Assembly (NCBI GenBank): GCA_963665705.1
Contig: OY762448.1
Coordinates: 1,798,001-1,862,000 of the forward strand
DNA length: 64,000 nt
From: Saccharicrinis sp963665705
Lineage (GTDB): Bacteria; Bacteroidota; Bacteroidia; Bacteroidales; Marinilabiliaceae
Reading direction: 5' to 3'
Under the pieces are notes generated by a model, which did no database searches, had not been told where the DNA came from, and was given only the letters and a program-made list of their open reading frames with translations. A program made the translations under genes and the position numbers. Positions 46,001-53,450 of this stretch are shown piece after piece (positions within the stretch are counted from its first letter, which is position 1; each line of letters begins with the position of its first letter).

Positions 46001-46342
46001 TACGAGCAAAAAGATCCATTGTTAATCTATAAGTTCGAATCATTCGAGCTATTTAAGTCAATGATGGAGCGTAGCAATAAAGAAGTTGTTTCTACTTTAG
46101 TTAAGGCTAGTATTCCTATTCAGGATCCAAATGAAATTAAACAACAGGAGGAGCGTAAACGTCAGGATCTGAGCAAGCTTAAAGCAAGTAAAGATGCATA
46201 TCCTGGTGCCGATGGTGGAAGAGCTAAAGAAAAGCCTAAGGCAGAGCCGGTAAGAGTAGAGAAAAAAGTTGGTCGTAACGAACCTTGTCCTTGTGGTAGT
46301 GGTAAAAAATATAAACAATGCCACGGAAAAGGTCAGGTGTGA
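43040..46342 (+). CDS. secA: preprotein translocase ATPase SecA
   Basis: This 1,100-residue motor drives protein export through SecYEG. It has the Walker A AEMATGEGKTLVATLP, Walker B with the DEVDSVLIDDARTPLIISG signature, preprotein cross-linking and helical scaffold domains, helicase motif VTIATNMAGRGTDIKL and QLRGRAGRQGD. The C-terminal zinc SEC-C motif is NEPCPCGSGKKYKQCHG. The length exceeds the E. coli protein (901) because of inserts around residues 340-400 (KKLKSSNKKEAEEGALLLLR) and 420-480, as is common in Bacteroidetes. Confidence 0.98.
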   Translation: MAFINNMVTKLFGSKYERDLKELNPVVDLVKTVSPEIEKLSNDELRGRSEGLKEKIRAYIKEDQDRIAELKAKTENGSVEITEREKIYSEVDTIEKNIEEKLEVILTEILPEAFAILKDTARRFTQNETVKVSASDFDRDLAAAHDFVEIEEDKAVWYNSWDAGGNTVTWEMIHYDVQLFGGVALHKGKIAEMATGEGKTLVATLPVFLNALTGRGVHVVTVNDYLAKRDSEWMGPLYQFHGLSVDCIDRHRPNSNERRNAYNCDITFGTNNEFGFDYLRDNMASSPEDLVQRKHNYAIVDEVDSVLIDDARTPLIISGPVPKGDDQLFEELKPKVERLFETQRQLVSGILVEAKKKLKSSNKKEAEEGALLLLRVFKGLPRNKPLIKFLSEPGMKALMLKTENFYMQENNKNMHIVTDPLYFVIDEKHNSIELTEQGIDLITGDSDDPNFFVLPDIGSEIAELEKSSLDEKEKVAQKDELLQSYGIKSERVHTINQLLKAYTLFEKDTEYVVMDNKVKIVDEQTGRIMDGRRYSDGLHQAIEAKERVKVEAATQTYATITLQNYFRMYNKLSGMTGTAQTEAGELWDIYELDVVVIPTNKPIARDDREDKVFKTNREKYNAVIEEIVGLVKAGRPVLVGTTSVEISELLSRMLKIRGIKHNVLNAKLHQREADIVAEAGGKGVVTIATNMAGRGTDIKLSDEVKAAGGLAIVGTERHESRRVDRQLRGRAGRQGDVGSSQFFVSLEDNLMRLFGSDRIAKYMDRLGVEDGEVIQHSMITKSIERAQKKVEENNFGIRKRLLEYDDVMNSQREVIYTKRRHALYGERIQVDLSNMIYDTCESLVNEHFQNADFEGFEMDLIRVFSVSSPFESDDFLKGNQDELTDKLYNDVWSAYLRKIDTIKAQAMPVIKDVFENKGQQYQNIVVPFTDGQKIFQINTNLKKSYDTNGAELVKSFEKSIILMTIDNAWKEHLRELDDLRTAVQNASYEQKDPLLIYKFESFELFKSMMERSNKEVVSTLVKASIPIQDPNEIKQQEERKRQDLSKLKASKDAYPGADGGRAKEKPKAEPVRVEKKVGRNEPCPCGSGKKYKQCHGKGQV

Positions 46343-46384
46343 TTAGTAAATTATTGAAGTAATAAATATTAAATAAAAAGGTAC

Positions 46385-46413
46385 AGAGACAAGAGTATAT
46401 TTCTTTTGTCTCT
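46385..46413 (+). terminator. hairpin between secA and lgt
   Basis: The stem AGAGACAAGAG / CTTTTGTCTCT (46385-46395 with 46403-46413, one mismatch) lies in the 97-base gap. It may reduce readthrough into lgt. Confidence 0.4.
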
Positions 46414-46439
46414 TCACTTTTGTCTATATCAAATAACTT

Positions 46440-47270
46440 ATGGTACTTGATTTCATAACATGGGGTGTAAAGCCTGAAATTTTTCATCTGGGTCCTTTCT
46501 CTGTTCGTTTTTACGGATTGTTTTTTGCCATTGCCTTTTTACTGGGGTATCAATTAATGGAGAAGATGTTTAAATGGGAAAAAATCCCTTTGCCTTGGCT
46601 AGAGAAGCTCTTTATGTATGTGATTATAGCTACGGTTATAGGAGCTCGTTTGGGTCATGTATTCTTTTATGGATGGGATTATTATTCTCAAAACCCTGGT
46701 GAAATCCTTAAGGTATGGCATGGTGGATTGGCCAGTCATGGTGGTGCTTTAGGTATTGTGATAGCTATTTTAATCTATTCAAAAAAAGTATCGAAAAAAT
46801 CACCTTTATGGACCTTGGATCGTCTGGTTATTCCAACAGCTTTAGCTGCATTCTTTATTAGAATGGGTAACCTGATGAATCATGAGATTTATGGTCATCA
46901 AACAGATTTACCCTGGGCTTTTAAATATGTACAAAATATACATGAATGGATGGCAGGGGCACAACCTATTTACTCTGCGCCATCGCACCCAACTCAAATA
47001 TACGAAGCCTTATCATATCTTGCATTGTTTGGCCTTATCATGTGGATGTACTGGAAAACGAATGCTAAAGATCGTACAGGTTTAATATTTGGCGTATTTT
47101 TAATTGGAACCTTCCTTTCTCGATTCTTAATTGAATTTGTAAAAGAAAATCAGGAGACTTTTGAAAATGATATGCTATTGAATATGGGACAATTATTAAG
47201 TATTCCGTTTGTATTAGCGGGTATATACTTTATCGTTAAAGCACCTAAAATAGAAAAAGAGAAATTGTAA
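46440..47270 (+). CDS. lgt: prolipoprotein diacylglyceryl transferase
   Basis: This 276-residue inner-membrane enzyme attaches diacylglycerol to the lipobox cysteine of lipoproteins. It shows about seven helices, the GARLGHVFFYGWDYY segment, the GGLASHGGALG motif, and the signature FFIRMGNLMNHEIYG near residues 138-152. RFLIEFVKENQE close to the C-terminus is also family-typical. It follows secA in the same direction and fits an export and lipoprotein maturation neighbourhood with the two M48 proteases. Confidence 0.96.
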   Translation: MVLDFITWGVKPEIFHLGPFSVRFYGLFFAIAFLLGYQLMEKMFKWEKIPLPWLEKLFMYVIIATVIGARLGHVFFYGWDYYSQNPGEILKVWHGGLASHGGALGIVIAILIYSKKVSKKSPLWTLDRLVIPTALAAFFIRMGNLMNHEIYGHQTDLPWAFKYVQNIHEWMAGAQPIYSAPSHPTQIYEALSYLALFGLIMWMYWKTNAKDRTGLIFGVFLIGTFLSRFLIEFVKENQETFENDMLLNMGQLLSIPFVLAGIYFIVKAPKIEKEKL

Positions 47271-47297
47271 ATATTTTATAATCTAAAAAATTAGCGA

Positions 47298-47340
47298 GCC
47301 GTTCTTTATTTACAAAAGGTTATTAAAGAACGGTTTCTTG
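47298..47340 (+). terminator. terminator after lgt
   Basis: The stem GCCGTTCTTTA / TAAAGAACGGT (47298-47308 with 47324-47334, one G-U end pair) is followed by TTTCTT. Confidence 0.65.
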
Positions 47341-47368
47341 TATATATAAACCTGAAGAAAAATAGATA

Positions 47369-48607
47369 ATGTACACTACAATATTTTATATCATCGTTTC
47401 AATTATAGTCATTGAATTTATTTGGGATCGAATTTTATTGTACCTGAATACAACACGGTGGTCAGAAACAGTTCCTAAAGAATTAGAAGGAATTTACGAA
47501 CAGGAAAAATATGCCAAGCAGCAGCGTTATTCTAAAGTAAACTACAGGTTTGGCTGGCTTACCGGGATATTTAATCTGTTATTAGTTTTAGCCATGCTTT
47601 TTGTAGGTGGTTTTGCCATTGTGGATCAATGGGCTATGGGTTTTTCTGAAAATATTATATTAAGAGCCTTGGTTTTCTTTGGTATTATCGGTTTGGCTTC
47701 AACAGCATTAAACCTTCCATTTTCAATTTACAGTACCTTTGTTATTGAAGAGAGTTTTGGATTTAATAAAACAACAGTAAAAACCTTTATTGGCGATTTT
47801 ATTAAGTCATTAGTGATTGGAGCTGTTTTAGGAGGAGGAGTAATGGCATTGATTATCTGGTTCTATTCTATAGCCGGATCTTATTTCTGGTTGTATGCCT
47901 GGGGATTAGTAACTGTTTTTATGTTGTTTATCACCATGTTTTATACATCGCTTTTATTGCCTCTTTTTAATAAACAAACCCCACTTGAAAATGGTGAATT
48001 AAAAACTGCTATTGAGAATTTTTGTAAAAAAGTAAGCTTTAAACTTGATAATGTTTACGTCATGGATGGATCTAAAAGAAGTACTAAGGCCAATGCTTTT
48101 TTTAGTGGATTGGGATCTAAAAAACGAATTGTTCTGTATGATACTTTAATCAATGATTTAAAAACAGATGAGATAGTCGGGGTTTTAGCTCATGAAATTG
48201 GACATTATAAAAAGAAACATACATTATGGGGAATGATTACAGGTATTATACAAACAGGAATTATGCTTTATATCTTTTCGGTATTTGTTGATTCTCCTGT
48301 GTTATCAGAAGCTCTTGGTGTGAGTCAACCCGTATTTCATATAGGTTTAATAGCGTTTGGTATTTTATATAGTCCAATATCAGGTATTACAGGTTTGCTT
48401 AGTACTTTATTATCACGCAAAAATGAATATGAAGCAGATGAGTTTGCAGCAAAAAATCATAATTCAGCATCTTTAATTAATGCTTTAAAAACCATATCGG
48501 TAAATGCATTGAGCAATTTAACGCCACATCCATTATATGTATTCTTTCATTACTCGCATCCTCCTTTATTAGAAAGAGTAAGAGCATTGAAAAAGATTGG
48601 TAAATAA
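47369..48607 (+). CDS. Ste24-type M48 membrane metalloprotease
   Basis: This 412-residue membrane protease resembles CAAX prenyl protease 1 (Ste24/HtpX relatives). It has an N-terminal M48_N region with about four helices (FNLLLVLAMLFVGGF; SLVIGAVLGGGVMALIIWF), the zinc motif LAHEIGHYKKKHTL (HExxH), and the third ligand in NEYEADEFAA. KRSTKANAFFSG is the family's strand before the motif. Bacteria lack prenylated CAAX proteins, so it probably works in membrane protein quality control. It is 18 bases from cinA, likely co-transcribed. Confidence 0.93.
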   Translation: MYTTIFYIIVSIIVIEFIWDRILLYLNTTRWSETVPKELEGIYEQEKYAKQQRYSKVNYRFGWLTGIFNLLLVLAMLFVGGFAIVDQWAMGFSENIILRALVFFGIIGLASTALNLPFSIYSTFVIEESFGFNKTTVKTFIGDFIKSLVIGAVLGGGVMALIIWFYSIAGSYFWLYAWGLVTVFMLFITMFYTSLLLPLFNKQTPLENGELKTAIENFCKKVSFKLDNVYVMDGSKRSTKANAFFSGLGSKKRIVLYDTLINDLKTDEIVGVLAHEIGHYKKKHTLWGMITGIIQTGIMLYIFSVFVDSPVLSEALGVSQPVFHIGLIAFGILYSPISGITGLLSTLLSRKNEYEADEFAAKNHNSASLINALKTISVNALSNLTPHPLYVFFHYSHPPLLERVRALKKIGK

Positions 48608-48625
48608 GAAAATATATTCAAACAC

Positions 48626-49873
48626 ATGAAAATAGAAATAGTAACTATCGGGGATGAGCTATTAATAGGGCAGGTTGTTGATACCAATTCTGCCTGGATG
48701 GGTCAAAAATTAAATGAAGCAGGATTTGAAGTAGCCCGAATTAATTCGGTAAGCGATACGGAAGAAGAAATTCTGAATATTTTAAATGAAACTTCGGGTA
48801 GGGCAGATGTCGTGTTGTTGACAGGTGGTTTAGGTCCAACTAAAGATGATATTACTAAGGTTACCATGTGTAAGTTTTTTAATACAGAGCTGATTTTTAG
48901 TGAAGAGGTTTTTGAAGATGTAAAAACCTTATTAAAAAGATATGTACCAAATATTAATGAGTTAAACAGAGCGCAGGCTTTGGTTCCTGCCAACTGTACA
49001 GTGATTCGAAATCCAGTGGGAACAGCTCCTGTTATGTGGTTTGAGCATGAGGGAACTATATTTGTTTCAATGCCAGGAGTACCTTCTGAAATGAAGCATA
49101 CCATGGAGTTTCAAATTATACCCCGATTGTCGGAGCGTTTTGATATAGGAAGTATTGTTCATAAAACAGTATTGGTTCATAATATACCTGAGGCTGTATT
49201 GGCTGAAATGCTGGAAGATTTTGAAGAAACCATTCCTGACTACATCAAGTTGGCCTATTTACCGGCTCCGGGCAGAATCAGATTACGTTTTACCGGAAGA
49301 GGAGATGATAAGGCTCTACTTGAATCAAAAATTGATGAATTAGTTGAAGGTTTAAATCCTATCATTGGAAATAATATTTTGGCTTATGATGATGTTTCAA
49401 CAGTAGAGGTGATTGCTGAATTATTCACCAATAATAAGTTAACATTGTCTTCTGCAGAAAGTTGTACCGGTGGTAATATCGCCCATCTGATCACTTCCTT
49501 AGCGGGTAGTTCCGTTTATTTTACAGGAAGCGTTGTTGCCTATCATAACGACGTAAAACAACATGTTTTAGGGGTGAAAGAAGTAGACTTAATTGCTCAT
49601 GGGGCAGTAAGTCAGCAGGTAGTAGAACAAATGGCCCAGGGTGCTAAAAAAGCATTAGGAACCGATTATGCGGTATCAACATCAGGTATTGCTGGTCCGG
49701 ATGGCGGAACTGATGAAAAACCTGTTGGTACCGTTTGGATTGCAGTATCCGGACCTAATAAAACTGTAAGCCAGAAATTTCAGTTTGGTCACATTCGCGA
49801 ACGTAATATTCTGCGCTCCTCTGAAATGGCATTGGTAATGCTTAAAAATATGGTTGATGAAGATTTGAAGTAA
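48626..49873 (+). CDS. cinA: CinA: competence/damage-inducible protein with NMN amidohydrolase domain
   Basis: This 415-residue protein has two domains. The N-terminal MoCF-like (COG1058) part begins IEIVTIGDELLIGQVVDTNSAWM with GGLGPTKDD. The C-terminal PncC part (about 255-412) contains LSSAESCTGGNIAHLIT and SGIAGPDGGTDEKPVGTVWIA. It converts nicotinamide mononucleotide to nicotinate mononucleotide, recycling NAD precursors, and hydrolyses ADP-ribose. The length is exactly typical. It is likely in an operon with the upstream M48 protease. Confidence 0.96.
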   Translation: MKIEIVTIGDELLIGQVVDTNSAWMGQKLNEAGFEVARINSVSDTEEEILNILNETSGRADVVLLTGGLGPTKDDITKVTMCKFFNTELIFSEEVFEDVKTLLKRYVPNINELNRAQALVPANCTVIRNPVGTAPVMWFEHEGTIFVSMPGVPSEMKHTMEFQIIPRLSERFDIGSIVHKTVLVHNIPEAVLAEMLEDFEETIPDYIKLAYLPAPGRIRLRFTGRGDDKALLESKIDELVEGLNPIIGNNILAYDDVSTVEVIAELFTNNKLTLSSAESCTGGNIAHLITSLAGSSVYFTGSVVAYHNDVKQHVLGVKEVDLIAHGAVSQQVVEQMAQGAKKALGTDYAVSTSGIAGPDGGTDEKPVGTVWIAVSGPNKTVSQKFQFGHIRERNILRSSEMALVMLKNMVDEDLK

Positions 49874-49980
49874 TGGCCATTGCTTAAATGGACGTACAGA
49901 ATTGGACTATATAATACAGCATCTTTTTTCGTCAAAATCCGAATAGAGGGAATTAATTTATATTAAGAAAGACTATCTCC

Positions 49981-50265
49981 GTGAATTATAAACATATGAT
50001 TGATTTGTTTTTTGTGCTATCATGGGGTATAGTCTTATATAGCATTATTTTCTTGTTTATTCTTCTTAAGCAATTTCATACAAGAAATAATTATTTCCCG
50101 AACCTATATGCTAAAGAAGATAGAAAAAAGATTAAATCCATTATTAAAACAACAAGTAAAAATAAGGAACGAAAGAAGGCTAAACTAATCCTGTTCGTTT
50201 TTTATTTGTTGAATATTTTTATTCTATTGCCAATTATTGTTGAGATAATACTCCTTAGTAAATAA
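49981..50265 (+). CDS. small two-helix membrane protein of unknown function
   Basis: This 94-residue protein starts at GTG (an ATG at 49996 is an alternative). It has an N-terminal helix (LFFVLSWGIVLYSIIFLFILL), a strongly basic middle (KEDRKKIKSIIKTTSKNKERKKAK) and a C-terminal helix (LFVFYLLNIFILLPIIVEIILL). I do not recognise it. Its stop codon is only one base from the left end of the IS5-type element, so the original C-terminus could have been altered by that insertion. Confidence 0.5.
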   Translation: MNYKHMIDLFFVLSWGIVLYSIIFLFILLKQFHTRNNYFPNLYAKEDRKKIKSIIKTTSKNKERKKAKLILFVFYLLNIFILLPIIVEIILLSK

Positions 50266-50266
50266 G

Positions 50267-51639
50267 TAGTCAGACCTGAAAAAGTACTATATTTTGAGTT
50301 ACCCTGTTTTTTAGAAAGATTATTTTTGTAAAAAATAAAATTTGAAAAAGGTCAAAAAGAATTTGCTCTTTAATTCTATTGAGCATTTTCTTTAAATTAA
50401 AGCCTGTTCCAGCTAAAATTGTATTTATTTTATCTCCATTGGCCCCTTTTAAATAATTTCTTAACATCCTGTGATCATGCTTAATATGACCAATAATTGG
50501 TTCGATTCCTGCCCTTGCTTTAAAACGTTTCCTTGCTTTTTGTTTCTCATAGGGAGTAGTTCCTTTTTTCGGAACTGTTGGTGATATTATTTCAACACCG
50601 TCAATGTTCTTTTTTCCTCGGTATCCTCTGTCAACAATTCCAACCTTGGGTTTACTTTCAGTTAAGTACTCTGTTTGTTTTAAATGTTCCTCCAGGGTAT
50701 GTCCATCGTAGGGATTATCTTCAAAAGCTATAGCTCCAACTACAATTTTTGTGGTCTTTGTTAATACAATTCCTGATTTATTTCCAAATTCAAACTTCTT
50801 TGCTTCTTTTCCTTTAGCGATGCAACTAACCTGTGGTTCGTGAATGCTGTAAATCTTATTCTTATCTCCCTTTTTTTGTGTTAGAATCTTATTGAGTATA
50901 ATCAACAGTTCTTTATATTTTAATTTTTGTGTCGGATTAAATTGTCTTTCAATATCTCTTACTTGACGGCCCGCTATCGTTTTAATTTTTCGTAATGCCG
51001 ATTTAGCTTTCTTTCTTCTTTTGGGATGATTATGAAAACGTTGGTCTATCATTAACTGTTTTAATGTGCGAGTATAAGTTTGTCGAAGTTTTATTCCCTC
51101 TTGTTCTGCTATCTTATTAACTTTTTCAATGATGCGTTTATGTAATTTGGCATCCGTTGGATAGGTAATATTCTTTTCTTGAACAGTACTGTCTATTAAC
51201 ACTTCTTTCTCTTGAGCCTCTTGGCCAAAAAGTTGCACTGAAATTTTTAATAATTTTTCTGCTCCTTCTTGGCCTATTCGCTTTCTAAAGTGAATGAATT
51301 CAGTTGGATCAAAAGGCTTTTGAGTCTGAAAGATTTTCTCTCCACTAAAATACTGCCAATATGGATTTTCAATCCATCTATCAATAAGTGCCTCATCACT
51401 AAGGTTGTAAATATGCTTAAGCAAAAGTAAACCAACCATCTTTCGAATAGGAACTGATGGACGTCCAAAGTCAGAATAATAAACAGAAAAATCTGCTTCT
51501 ACCAAATCCCAATCTATTTGCTTTGATAAAACACATAATTCGTGATCTAAATTAATGAACCGTTCAATTGGCGTATCAAAAATTCTTAACTGTGGAGTAT
51601 TATCTTGTTTTCCAACCATATCTGCAAGCTTTCTGACTA
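50267..51639 (-). mobile_element. IS5-type insertion sequence (about 1.37 kb)
   Basis: A single long transposase gene is enclosed by the short inverted ends TAGTCAGA (50267-50274) and TCTGACTA (51632-51639). If the element proper begins at GTCAGA, a TA dinucleotide flanks both sides, which would suit a 2-bp target duplication. The match ends after 8 bases, so the ends are tentative. The transposase stop codon lies inside the left repeat. The frame is intact. Confidence 0.65.
50270..51619 (-). CDS. IS5-superfamily DDE transposase
   Basis: This 449-residue transposase has an N-terminal DUF772-type DNA-binding region (GRPSVPIRKMVGLLLLKHIYNLSDEALIDRW), then the DDE core: first Asp in EVLIDSTVQEKNI, second Asp in VGIVDRGYRGKKN, and catalytic Glu in ARAGIEPIIGHIKHDHRM. 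All three are present, so the enzyme may be active. The last ~20 residues (FFTKIIFLKNRVTQNIVLF) are hydrophobic and run into the left end of the element. Confidence 0.9.
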   Translation of the reverse strand: MVGKQDNTPQLRIFDTPIERFINLDHELCVLSKQIDWDLVEADFSVYYSDFGRPSVPIRKMVGLLLLKHIYNLSDEALIDRWIENPYWQYFSGEKIFQTQKPFDPTEFIHFRKRIGQEGAEKLLKISVQLFGQEAQEKEVLIDSTVQEKNITYPTDAKLHKRIIEKVNKIAEQEGIKLRQTYTRTLKQLMIDQRFHNHPKRRKKAKSALRKIKTIAGRQVRDIERQFNPTQKLKYKELLIILNKILTQKKGDKNKIYSIHEPQVSCIAKGKEAKKFEFGNKSGIVLTKTTKIVVGAIAFEDNPYDGHTLEEHLKQTEYLTESKPKVGIVDRGYRGKKNIDGVEIISPTVPKKGTTPYEKQKARKRFKARAGIEPIIGHIKHDHRMLRNYLKGANGDKINTILAGTGFNLKKMLNRIKEQILFDLFQILFFTKIIFLKNRVTQNIVLFQV

Positions 51640-51785
51640 AAATACATATTTCCTTGCAGATTAATAAATCTAAAGAAAAATGTTATAAGCTAGTTATCAA
51701 CATAATAGTTGGTTTTTAAGGTTAAACTAAGTAATATACAAGAGCTGCAATTGTAAAAAGTTACAGCTCTTTATTTTATTATATT

Positions 51786-51895
51786 CAGCTTGCGCGCACA
51801 TTTTGTCCGTGAAATAATTAAGCTGTAAATCATATAAGAGAGTGCCAAATTAATAAGTAGTTGTTCTTTTTGTATTATGGTAGGGTTTGTAACCC
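51786..51895. repeat. repeat module A, copy 1 (110 bp)
   Basis: About 90% identical by eye to 53039-53148, same length. It begins with the palindromic motif CAGCTTGCGCGCACATTTTG-TCCGTGAA and contains the invariant block GAAATAATTAAGCTGTAAAT. It ends in a GGGTT-TGT-AACCC hairpin. Non-coding. Confidence 0.88.
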
Positions 51896-51907
51896 GGTCT
51901 TAAGGTG

Positions 51908-52009
51908 AGGATCTATATGTAACTCTCCAGTTTTCATTACTTTTAATCTACAATCAGAATCAAGACTAAAAATTCTCGCATATTACCTCAAAAGAATGAT
52001 TTTCTATCC
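51908..52009. repeat. repeat module B, copy 1 (102 bp)
   Basis: Closely similar to 52935-53038. Shared blocks include ATGTAACTCTCC, CATTACTTTTAATCT, AATTCTCGCATATTA and CCTCAAAAGAATGATTTTCT. In copy 1 it follows module A; in copy 2 it precedes it. Confidence 0.88.
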
Positions 52010-52297
52010 TGTATAGATTTTATTAGATTTATATAGCTGTTATTTTAGGGATCGTAGGATTTGCCAATGGTCATCACTTACAATTGGTCTAAACCTTTTC
52101 TGAGCATAAATACCCAGTACAACAGAACATTCTATATAAAGCTGAATTGAGGAGTTGAAAGAAGAAATACAAAAATATCTTCCGTTGAAGTAGATGTTTA
52201 AACATTGGATATGAGCAGGGTAATTAAATCGACTTCGAAAGTCTATGAGAGAAAATAATCATAAAAAGAATAGAAATAAAAACTAAATATTAAACGT

Positions 52298-52305
52298 TAA
52301 CTTTG
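52298..52305 (+). promoter_or_regulatory. -7 box TAACTTTG of the toxin-antitoxin operon
   Basis: Exact TAnnTTTG match 15 bases before the antitoxin start, followed by an AAAGGA that could serve as ribosome-binding site. Confidence 0.5.
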
Positions 52306-52320
52306 TAAAGGATATAAACA

Positions 52321-52563
52321 ATGAAAAGTATGAATACTATTGAATTAAAATCAGACTTACATAGCTTGATAGATAAAGTGAATGACACAGACATCTTGAA
52401 TGCGATTAAAGCTATTTTAAGTAAGCAGGTAAGTGAAGGTGATTTTTGGGATGAATTGCCATTGCATGTGAAGGAATCTGTAAAAAGAGGAATGGAACAA
52501 GCCAAACGAGGAGAAATAAAAACTCATGCTGAAGTAATGAAAAAATATGATAAATGGCTTTAG
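52321..52563 (+). CDS. antitoxin of a RelE/ParE-type module
   Basis: This 80-residue acidic/helical protein (MKSMNTIELKSDLHSLIDKVNDTDILNAI split; VKESVKRGMEQAKRGEIKTHAEVMKKYDKW near the end) matches the small antitoxins found beside ParE/RelE toxins in Bacteroidetes. The C-terminal KRGEIKTHAEVMKKY is the typical toxin-wrapping tail. It overlaps the toxin start by 10 bases, so the pair is translationally coupled. An ATG at 52330 is an alternative start. Confidence 0.85.
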   Translation: MKSMNTIELKSDLHSLIDKVNDTDILNAIKAILSKQVSEGDFWDELPLHVKESVKRGMEQAKRGEIKTHAEVMKKYDKWL

Positions 52564-52853
52564 TAGTATGGTGGACAGAAGAAGCGGAATATACTTTTGA
52601 CGAAATAATAAAAAACTTAGAAAGAAACTGGACCGAAAAAGAAATACGCCACTTTGTTCGAAAAGCACATAAAGTTATAATCCAGATAGAAATAAATCCC
52701 TTTCAATTCAAAGCTTCTGGTTTTAATGGGATACGTAAAGCATTTATAACAAAGCATAATAGTTTGTTCTATTTTATAAATGAAGAAATGGAGATAATAG
52801 AACTATATGCATTTTGGGATAATCGGAAAGATCCACAGAAATTAAAATTATAG
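52554..52853 (+). CDS. RelE/ParE-family toxin
   Basis: This 99-residue basic protein has the ParE/RelE pattern: an N-terminal strand WWTEEAEYTFDEIIKNLERNW, a helix pair, then NPFQFKASGFNGIRKAFITKHNSLFYF and the final strand IELYAFWDNRKDPQKL (FWDNRxDP is a frequent end in this family). Relatives either cut mRNA at the ribosome (RelE) or poison gyrase (ParE); which one cannot be told from sequence. It overlaps the antitoxin by 10 bases. Confidence 0.88.
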   Translation: MALVVWWTEEAEYTFDEIIKNLERNWTEKEIRHFVRKAHKVIIQIEINPFQFKASGFNGIRKAFITKHNSLFYFINEEMEIIELYAFWDNRKDPQKLKL

Positions 52854-52902
52854 CACTGAATATTAAAATATCCTTCCAGGTACCAATCAATAAAAAGCAT
52901 CC

Positions 52903-52930
52903 CAGCTTGCGGACATGTTGTCCATGAATT
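52903..52930. repeat. third, truncated copy of the module A palindrome
   Basis: CAGCTTGCGGACATGTTGTC followed by CATGAATT repeats the first ~28 bases of module A, including the GGACA-TGTCC palindromic core, directly before module B2. The preceding bases (ATCC) are the same as before module A2. Confidence 0.75.
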
Positions 52931-52934
52931 ATGC

Positions 52935-53038
52935 AGGATCAATATGTAACTCTCCAATTTCCATTACTTTTAATCTGTAATCAGAATCCTGAATAAAAAT
53001 TCTCGCATATTATACCTCAAAAGAATGATTTTCTATCC
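52935..53038. repeat. repeat module B, copy 2 (104 bp)
   Basis: Second copy of 51908-52009, with a 2-base insertion and scattered changes. It is bounded on both sides by the A-type palindromic motif. Confidence 0.88.
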
Positions 53039-53148
53039 CAGCTGGTGCGGACATTTTGTTCGTGAAATAATTAAGCTGTAAATCATATAAGAGAGTGCCA
53101 AATTAATAAGTTGTTGTTCTTTTAGTATAATGTTATAGTTTGTAACCC
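53039..53148. repeat. repeat module A, copy 2 (110 bp)
   Basis: Second copy of 51786-51895 (about ten differences by eye), beginning with CAGCTGGTGCGGACATTTTG. The terminator at 53163 follows after 14 bases. Confidence 0.88.
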
Positions 53149-53162
53149 AATTATAAAGACAT

Positions 53163-53199
53163 AAAAAAGTCACAGTAATTTTACTGTGACTTTTTTTTG
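53163..53199. terminator. strong bidirectional terminator without a nearby gene
   Basis: A perfect 16-bp stem (arms 53163-53178 and 53181-53196; core GTCACAGTAA / TTACTGTGAC) with a 2-base loop, A-run before and T-run after. The nearest upstream gene ends 310 bases away, with the repeat modules in between. Confidence 0.85.
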
Positions 53200-53354
53200 T
53201 GTTGTAAGGTATTGTATATCAGTGTGTATTAAAATATGAAGAATTTGGTTATCAAAGAAAAATGAGGTAAAAACCCCCAATTATTCCCAAAAACGTCAAA
53301 AACAAGGAAAATTATTCAGAAATAGCCCCAAAACAGGAAAAACTATTCACAAAA

Positions 53355-53450
53355 AGGGTCTTTTCTGGGTCTGATAGGTATTGGCTTTGGGGTGGCTTCG
53401 GGTAGCGTTCGGGTGGGATAGGGTTGTGTTGGGGTTGTGTTCGGATAGGG
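53355..53450 (+). other. G-run cluster with a canonical G-quadruplex motif
   Basis: Nine runs of three or four G lie on the + strand within 96 bases. The segment 53411-53434 reads G3-T-G3-ATA-G3-N7-G4, which fits the G3N1-7 quadruplex rule. In this AT-rich genome such a cluster is very unusual. Confidence 0.75.

Larger units (their letters stand above)
51640..52320. other. non-coding stretch between the IS5-type element and the toxin-antitoxin pair
   Basis: No gene was found in these 680 bases. The stretch holds repeat modules A1 (51786-51895) and B1 (51908-52009) and the antitoxin promoter box near 52300. The remaining ~280 bases (52010-52290) show nothing I can name. Confidence 0.6.

Noticed and set aside
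50267..51639. Longer terminal inverted repeats for the IS5-type element
   Set aside because: Pairing stops after 8 bases; I could not extend it further inward.
51908..53038. Module B as the end of a broken gene (complement strand can read ARIFIQDSDYRLKVMEIGEL)
   Set aside because: Both copies have a stop just upstream in that frame, and differences between copies change residues freely, so it behaves as non-coding DNA.
51786..53066. Boundary motif as a classical dif site (similarity of GGTGCG to the E. coli dif start)
   Set aside because: Only the first six bases match, and the palindrome spacing differs; left as a test, not a claim.
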